Assembly (NCBI GenBank): GCA_038211475.1 | Contig: JBBQVN010000140.1 | Span: 1 to 9,648 of the forward strand | Direction: 5' to 3' | Length of the DNA: 9,648 nucleotides | Source: JANYBT01 sp038211475 | Lineage (GTDB): Bacteria > Acidobacteriota > Terriglobia > Terriglobales > Acidobacteriaceae | Shown: piece by piece, positions 5,890 to 9,648 of the stretch | Numbering within the stretch: the stretch's first letter is position 1 | Layout: each line of letters starts with the position of its first letter | Made by a program: the position numbers and the translations under genes | Notes under the pieces: generated by a model | Seen by the model: only the letters and a program-made list of their open reading frames with translations | Databases searched by the model: none | What the model was told of the DNA's origin: nothing

Positions 5890-6833
5890 AGCAGGCGCTC
5901 GCCCAGCCGCACTTGCGCCAGTATGCGGGCGACAGCCACAGAGAGTGGACCTTCCAGAGAACATCCGCCGGCACACTGGTGTCCGCCGCCACCGAATTGC
6001 TCGGCCACGGAGGCAACATTGAGGCCGCCTTTGCTACGCAGGCTGACGCGGTAGCGGCGGTCTGGCAGCTCGCGAAAAAAAACCGCCACCTCGACATCCT
6101 GAATGGAGAGCGCGTAGTTCACCAGACCTTCGCAGTCTTCCTCGCGAGCGCCGCAGCGTTCCATTTGCTCTTGTGTCACCCAAATCCACGCCAGTGGACC
6201 TTCGCGATGCAAATTGGAAAGAGCCGCGCCGAGCAAGCGCATTTTGGCGGTGGAATGAGCGAAATAGATGTTGCGGGCGCAGCGGACGGGATCAGCGCCG
6301 GCCTTCGCAAGTTCGTGGGCCAGGGCGAAGGTGTGTGCGTCGGTCCCCTGAAACATGAAGGAGCCGGTATCGGTCATCAGCGCGGTGTAGAGGCAGGTGG
6401 CGACCTCAGGCTCGATGGGGACACCGATCGCTTGCGCCAGATGGTACACCATCTCGCCGGTGGCGACGGCGCGTGGATCGATCCAGTTGACATGCGCGTA
6501 CTCGCGACCGCTGAGGTGATGATCAATGTTGATAAGGAATTTTTTTTCCAGGCCGGTGAGGCGGGTTCGCTGCACGCCGTCGCATTCGAGGATGATGGCC
6601 GCGTCATAGTCGCCGTTGATCTGGCTGGCGGTGCGGACGCGATCGGCGAACGGCAGAGTGCGATAGATGCGGGGCACGCCGTCGTGCAAGACCACATCGG
6701 CCTCACGCCCCATTTGCCGCAGAATCTGGGCGCAGGCGAGGGCGGAGCCGACTCCGTCGCCGTCCGGACGCGCGTGCGAAGTAAGCACGAAGCGCTGGCG
6801 GCCGAAAATTTCTTTCAACACCTGCTGCAACAT
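5886..6833 (-). CDS. nrnA: NanoRNase/pAp phosphatase NrnA (DHH-DHHA1)
   Basis: A 315-residue cytoplasmic phosphoesterase. Family members degrade 2-5-nt RNA oligomers and convert 3'-phosphoadenosine-5'-phosphate to AMP, using Mn. DHH domain motifs: SHARPDGDGVGS (19-30, with H20, D24 and D26), ECDG (83-86), NIDHH (102-106) and TDTGSF (154-159). The DHHA1 substrate-binding motif GGGGH is at 281-285, in the context of an AEQFGGGGHQCAGG segment. The second motif normally has an Asp followed by small residues; here the acidic positions are E83 and D85, so which one is the ligand needs alignment. The coding strand carries a run of eight A (6540-6547) at codons for E96-K97-K98, with the frame intact. 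ATG at 6833 lies 3 bp after the rbfA stop, and the gene overlaps the next one by ATGA. This is the usual infB-rbfA-nrnA order. Confidence 0.94.
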   Translation of the reverse strand: MLQQVLKEIFGRQRFVLTSHARPDGDGVGSALACAQILRQMGREADVVLHDGVPRIYRTLPFADRVRTASQINGDYDAAIILECDGVQRTRLTGLEKKFLINIDHHLSGREYAHVNWIDPRAVATGEMVYHLAQAIGVPIEPEVATCLYTALMTDTGSFMFQGTDAHTFALAHELAKAGADPVRCARNIYFAHSTAKMRLLGAALSNLHREGPLAWIWVTQEQMERCGAREEDCEGLVNYALSIQDVEVAVFFRELPDRRYRVSLRSKGGLNVASVAEQFGGGGHQCAGGCSLEGPLSVAVARILAQVRLGERLL

Positions 6834-6836
6834 TGT

Positions 6837-7199
6837 CTAGCTCTTTTTCTTCTTGGTCCTCTTCAATAGTTCGTCAATACGCGGCCCAAACTCCAAAGAA
6901 CGATCCTGCTGGAAGATCAATTCCGGACAGCGGCGCAGATGCAGGCGCTCGGCCAGTTCCCGGCGAATGTAGAGTTTGGCCGCTTCCAGGCCCTCCATGG
7001 TGGCCTCGCATTCATCTTCATCGCCCTGGACCACAACCAGAACGCGAGCGGAGCGGCCATCCGGGGCCAAGTGCACTTCACTCACGCTAACCAAGCCAAT
7101 GCGCGGGTCGCTCAGTTCGCCTTCCAGCAGGGTATCGATCTCCTCGCGCAGCACATTGCTCGTGCGGTCGCGATGGTATTTCTGCCCGCGGTTCTCCAA
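6837..7199 (-). CDS. rbfA: 30S ribosome-binding factor A
   Basis: A 120-residue KH-fold protein that binds the immature 30S subunit and assists late maturation of 16S rRNA 5'-end helix 1; it is linked to cold adaptation in other bacteria. Visible family marks: an N-terminal RTSNVLREEI helix (12-21), SDPRIGLVSVSEVHLAPD (30-47), the ARVLVVV strand (51-57), and the C-terminal RRELAERLHLRRCPELIF (79-96) with FGPRIDELL (104-112). The last residues are a lysine-rich tail (KRTKKKKS). The start is TTG at 7199: a strong GAGGTG Shine-Dalgarno lies six bases upstream and an in-frame TAG two codons before it rules out a longer version. It sits between ylxP (62 bp upstream) and nrnA (3 bp downstream), as expected for the translation operon. 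Confidence 0.96.
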   Translation of the reverse strand: MENRGQKYHRDRTSNVLREEIDTLLEGELSDPRIGLVSVSEVHLAPDGRSARVLVVVQGDEDECEATMEGLEAAKLYIRRELAERLHLRRCPELIFQQDRSLEFGPRIDELLKRTKKKKS

Positions 7200-7205
7200 T
7201 TGCTA

Positions 7206-7211
7206 CACCTC
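7206..7211 (-). promoter_or_regulatory. Ribosome-binding site that fixes the rbfA TTG start
   Basis: Read on the minus strand this is GAGGTG, close to the anti-Shine-Dalgarno complement. It is followed by a six-base spacer (TAGCAA) and TTG. It is the best ribosome-binding site in the minus-strand operon and compensates for the rare start codon. Confidence 0.8.
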
Positions 7212-7261
7212 GAAATAAACCGATGAGAATAACAGAAAATGTCGCGAGATGCAGAGGAATC

Positions 7262-7549
7262 TTACTCGATTTCCAAAAAAGAGTCAGTGACTTCCGCGCC
7301 GGCGTTGTTGGTGATGCGATGGGCGGCGCGCTCCACGTTCTTCATCAGCCCGTCCAGATAGTCACGGGAGGAGGAGATGCTGACCACTCCGATGGTGGCT
7401 TGGTTCCACAAATTGCTGGGATCCAGCTCAGCCACGGACACGTTAAAACTGGAGCGCAAGCGATCTTTCAGGCTGAGCAGCACCTGGCGCTTATCTTTGA
7501 GAGACTGGGCGGCCTCAATGCGGATTTCGAGAGTGAGAATAGCAATCAT
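7262..7549 (-). CDS. ylxP: DUF503 family protein YlxP
   Basis: A 95-residue cytoplasmic protein of the DUF503/YlxP family, usually encoded between infB and rbfA. Its molecular role is not well established; its place among translation factors suggests ribosome or RNA work. Signature segments are LTLEIRIEAAQSLKDKR (5-21), SLKDRLRSSFNVSVAELD (26-43), LWNQATIGVVSISS (47-60) and a C-terminal amphipathic part. I chose ATG at 7549 because family members begin at this point (MI-x-LTLE). A GTG at 7591 would add 14 residues with no family match. No strong Shine-Dalgarno is seen. It lies 212 bp after infB and 62 bp before rbfA. The 62-bp gap to rbfA holds only the rbfA ribosome-binding site and a poor promoter-like TATTCT. 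Confidence 0.94.
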   Translation of the reverse strand: MIAILTLEIRIEAAQSLKDKRQVLLSLKDRLRSSFNVSVAELDPSNLWNQATIGVVSISSSRDYLDGLMKNVERAAHRITNNAGAEVTDSFLEIE

Positions 7550-7761
7550 TGGAACGGGTTGGTTGCGAGATGCCGATGGGAGTTCTCGCACCGAGCCGGG
7601 TTGCCATTCGTAGTTCGGCTCCAGGCTCTAGGCTCGGAGTTCAGGCTCGGAGTTCCGGTTCGAAATCCCGCCTCAGCTTTCGCCGGCAGCCCAGTGTCGA
7701 AACCCGCTGGGACAATATTTTTCAGCGTTCCAAAGCCTGATAAGCCGTAACTCGCGACTTT
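7550..7761. other. infB-ylxP intergenic gap (212 bp)
   Basis: No coding frame of protein-like composition is seen. The gap contains the 13-bp tandem repeat at 7630-7655 and an imperfect hairpin (CCCAG at 7690-7694 with CTGGG at 7707-7711). On the minus strand that hairpin lacks a following T-tract, so I do not call an infB terminator. The gap is unusually long for two genes expected to share one operon, so a separate promoter for ylxP-rbfA-nrnA is possible. I could not identify clear -35/-10 hexamers. Confidence 0.5.
7630..7655. repeat. Perfect 13-bp tandem duplication in the infB-ylxP gap
   Basis: AGGCTCGGAGTTC occurs at 7630-7642 and immediately again at 7643-7655. A truncated copy (AGGCTCT) precedes it at 7623-7629, and GGTTCG follows. 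The core GGCTCG is also the core of the 986-1070 array. Confidence 0.85.
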
Positions 7762-9648
7762 TTATGCCATCATTTCGGCGGCGACGCGCTCGGTGACAAA
7801 GGCCTCGATGATGTCGCCGACCTTGATGTCGCCATAGTTTGCGATGCCAATGCCGCATTCCATGCCGTTGCTGACGGAGCTTGCATCGTCTTTGAAGCGT
7901 CTCAGCGAGCTGATCTTGCCCTTGAACACCATGGCGCCGTCGCGCAGCAGACGAACATCGGAATCGCGTTTGATGGAACCGTCCATGACCTGGCAACCAG
8001 CAATGGTGCCAATCTTGGGGATGCGGAAGGTTTCGCGAACTTCGGCACGGCCCTGGTAGGTCTCTTTGATGATGGGTTCCAGCAGACCGGTCATGGCACG
8101 CTTAATTTCGTCCTGCAACTCGTAAATGATGGTGTGCAGGCGGATATCCACTTTGTCTTGTTCGGCGAGCTCGTGGGCCTTGCGCTCGGGACGGACGTTG
8201 AAGCCTATGATGATGGCGTTGGAGGCCGAGGCGAGCAGCACGTCGGTCTCAGTGATGGCGCCTACACCCGAGTGAATGACTTTCAATCGCACCTGGTCAT
8301 TGGACAGCTTGGCCAGCAAGTCGACGAGCACTTCGACGGAACCAGCCACATCCCCTTTGAGGATGATGTTGAGTTCCTTCATGTTGGCGGCCTTGATCTG
8401 CTCCGCCAGCCCTTCGAGCGACACTCGCGAGCTCTTGGACAAAGTGGCTTCGCGGGATTTTTGTTCGCGGTATTCGGAAATATTGCGGGCCTTGTCGCGG
8501 TCCGCCACCACGACAAACTGATCGCCGGCGTGTGGCAAGCCTTCCATGCCCAGGATTTCGACCGGCGTGGAAGGGGGGGCTTCGGCCAAGGCTTGTCCGC
8601 GATCGTCAAACATGGCGCGGATCTTGCCATAGACGTTGCCAACGACAAAGTTGTCGCCATTGCGCAGCGTGCCATTCTGCACCAGCAGGGTGGCGACGGG
8701 GCCACGGCCGCGGTCGAGCTTGGCTTCGAGCACCACACCGCTCGCAGAACGTTCCGCAGTGGCTTTGAGTTCCTGCAAATCCGCCACCAGGCAAATCATT
8801 TCCATCAGCAGATTGAGGTTGGTTTTCTTTTTGGCGGAAACATCGACAAAGACGGTCTTACCGCCCCAATCTTCGGGCATCAAACCGCGGTCCGCCAACT
8901 GCTTCTTCACCCGATCGGGCATCGCGTCGGGCTTGTCGATCTTGTTGACCGCAACAATGATGGGAACTTCGGCGGCATGGGCGTGGTCAATGGCCTCGAC
9001 GGTCTGGGGCATTACGCCGTCGTCGGCGGCAACGACCAGAACCACGATGTCGGTGGCTTTGGCGCCGCGGGCACGCATACGGGTAAAGGCTTCGTGACCG
9101 GGCGTGTCGAGGAATACAATCTGCCGGCCAAAGGCGGGAGATTCTTTGTCGAGCACCGTGACTTTGTAAGCGCCGATGTGCTGGGTAATCCCGCCGGCTT
9201 CGCCTTCCGCCACACTGGTGGAGCGAATGGCATCCAGCAGCGTGGTCTTGCCGTGATCGACGTGGCCCATGATGGTGACGACGGGCGGGCGAATCCCGAT
9301 ATCGGCAGGTTCATCCTTGCCTTCGGTACCCTGCTCCATGTCTTTGGAGGCCTGCTCTTCGAAAGTGATGACGTTGGTATCAGCGCCGAAGAAACGGGCC
9401 ATCTCGCTGGCCAACTCGGCGTCGAGGGTCTGATTGATGGTGGCAAACACGCCGCGGGAAAGCAATCGGCCCATCAGGTCTTTGGCGCGAATTTCCAACT
9501 TCTCTGCCAAATCTTTGACGCTGATGCCTTCGGTGATGGTGATGCTGCGGGTGATGGGCTGCGGTTCATTGGAGAGCGACAACCGCGGCGGCGGAGTGTA
9601 GCCCTTCATGGGGCCTTCCTTCACCCCGCGAGGTACGTAACGTTGTCC
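7762..9648 (-). CDS. infB: Translation initiation factor IF-2 (N-terminus cut by window edge)
   Basis: IF-2 is the GTPase that brings fMet-tRNA to the 30S subunit and promotes subunit joining. 628 residues are visible; the frame stays open to the window edge (GQRYVPRGVKEG...), so the long, variable N-terminal extension and the true start lie outside. In visible numbering: IF2_N domain about 36-88 (ISVKDLAEKLEIRAKD onward); G1 GHVDHGKT 128-135; G2 GGITQHIGAY 152-161; G3 DTPGH 181-185; G4 NKID 235-238; G5 SAK 271-273. Then come domain II (about 304-390), domain III (about 425-530), and the fMet-tRNA-binding C2 domain, ending KGKISSLRRFKDD (576-588) and ECGIGIANYGDIKVGDIIEAF (597-617). All GTPase motifs are intact. 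A GTG at 9624 is internal, not a start. It is followed by ylxP, rbfA and nrnA on the same strand. Confidence 0.98.
   Translation of the reverse strand, partial: GQRYVPRGVKEGPMKGYTPPPRLSLSNEPQPITRSITITEGISVKDLAEKLEIRAKDLMGRLLSRGVFATINQTLDAELASEMARFFGADTNVITFEEQASKDMEQGTEGKDEPADIGIRPPVVTIMGHVDHGKTTLLDAIRSTSVAEGEAGGITQHIGAYKVTVLDKESPAFGRQIVFLDTPGHEAFTRMRARGAKATDIVVLVVAADDGVMPQTVEAIDHAHAAEVPIIVAVNKIDKPDAMPDRVKKQLADRGLMPEDWGGKTVFVDVSAKKKTNLNLLMEMICLVADLQELKATAERSASGVVLEAKLDRGRGPVATLLVQNGTLRNGDNFVVGNVYGKIRAMFDDRGQALAEAPPSTPVEILGMEGLPHAGDQFVVVADRDKARNISEYREQKSREATLSKSSRVSLEGLAEQIKAANMKELNIILKGDVAGSVEVLVDLLAKLSNDQVRLKVIHSGVGAITETDVLLASASNAIIIGFNVRPERKAHELAEQDKVDIRLHTIIYELQDEIKRAMTGLLEPIIKETYQGRAEVRETFRIPKIGTIAGCQVMDGSIKRDSDVRLLRDGAMVFKGKISSLRRFKDDASSVSNGMECGIGIANYGDIKVGDIIEAFVTERVAAEMMA

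Noticed and set aside
5890..5976. Longer start for the CBU_0592-like gene
   Set aside because: The added segment lies inside nrnA and is Cys/Arg-rich; the ATGA junction start matches the family length.
5913..6869. A 318-codon open frame on the plus strand opposite nrnA
   Set aside because: It is antisense to a gene with complete DHH/DHHA1 motifs. Its translation shows no family motif, and the third-position bias of GC-rich DNA explains its length.
7550..7591. GTG start adding 14 residues to YlxP
   Set aside because: The family begins at the MI-x-LTLE segment, and the extension has no ribosome-binding site or conservation known to me.
7690..7711. Hairpin CCCAG...CTGGG as a terminator after infB
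   Set aside because: The T-rich tail is on the plus-strand side, where no gene ends. On the minus strand no T-tract follows, and the stem is only five pairs.
9622..9624. GTG as the infB start
   Set aside because: The frame stays open upstream to the window edge and the residues read as typical internal IF-2 sequence, so the gene is simply cut by the window.

Overview
The window looks like a piece of a moderately GC-rich bacterial chromosome, most likely an acidobacterium (Terriglobia/Koribacter-like). That assignment rests on the style of the IF2, NrnA, M24 peptidase and DUF6677-type proteins and was not tested by a search. I find no mobile element, CRISPR array, tRNA or rRNA. The window holds eleven genes, and both edges cut genes: a proline dehydrogenase on the left (C-terminus missing) and infB on the right (N-terminus missing).

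Left part (1-2853). A monofunctional proline dehydrogenase on the minus strand is divergent from a plus-strand cluster of three genes. That cluster is an M24 (Xaa-Pro peptidase-like) metallopeptidase, a four-segment membrane protein resembling DUF6677, and a 58-residue two-helix membrane protein. The three plus-strand genes are almost gapless, with 0-bp and 2-bp junctions. The shared 242-bp divergent region carries a decaying array of about 14-bp tandem repeats that runs into the likely promoter of the peptidase. A proline-peptide-to-proline-oxidation link between the two divergent genes is plausible but inferred.

Middle and right part (2904-9648), all on the minus strand and read right to left: infB, ylxP (DUF503), rbfA, nrnA, a small CBU_0592-like membrane protein, an ArnT/PMT-type lipid-linked-sugar glycosyltransferase, and a two-lobed GNAT acetyltransferase. 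The first four are the conserved translation/ribosome-maturation block seen in many bacteria: initiation factor 2, YlxP, 30S maturation factor RbfA, and the nanoRNase/pAp phosphatase NrnA. In many genomes truB and ribF follow nrnA. Here the operon runs by an ATGA overlap into envelope-type genes instead.

The 212-bp infB-ylxP gap and the 106-bp glycosyltransferase-GNAT gap also contain short tandem repeats with 13-14-bp units, so three of the larger intergenic gaps share this kind of structure. No gene-free stretch exceeds 300 bp. I see no convincing new defence or mobile system. The best leads are the repeat arrays, the peptidase plus small-membrane-protein cluster, and the envelope genes fused onto the translation operon.
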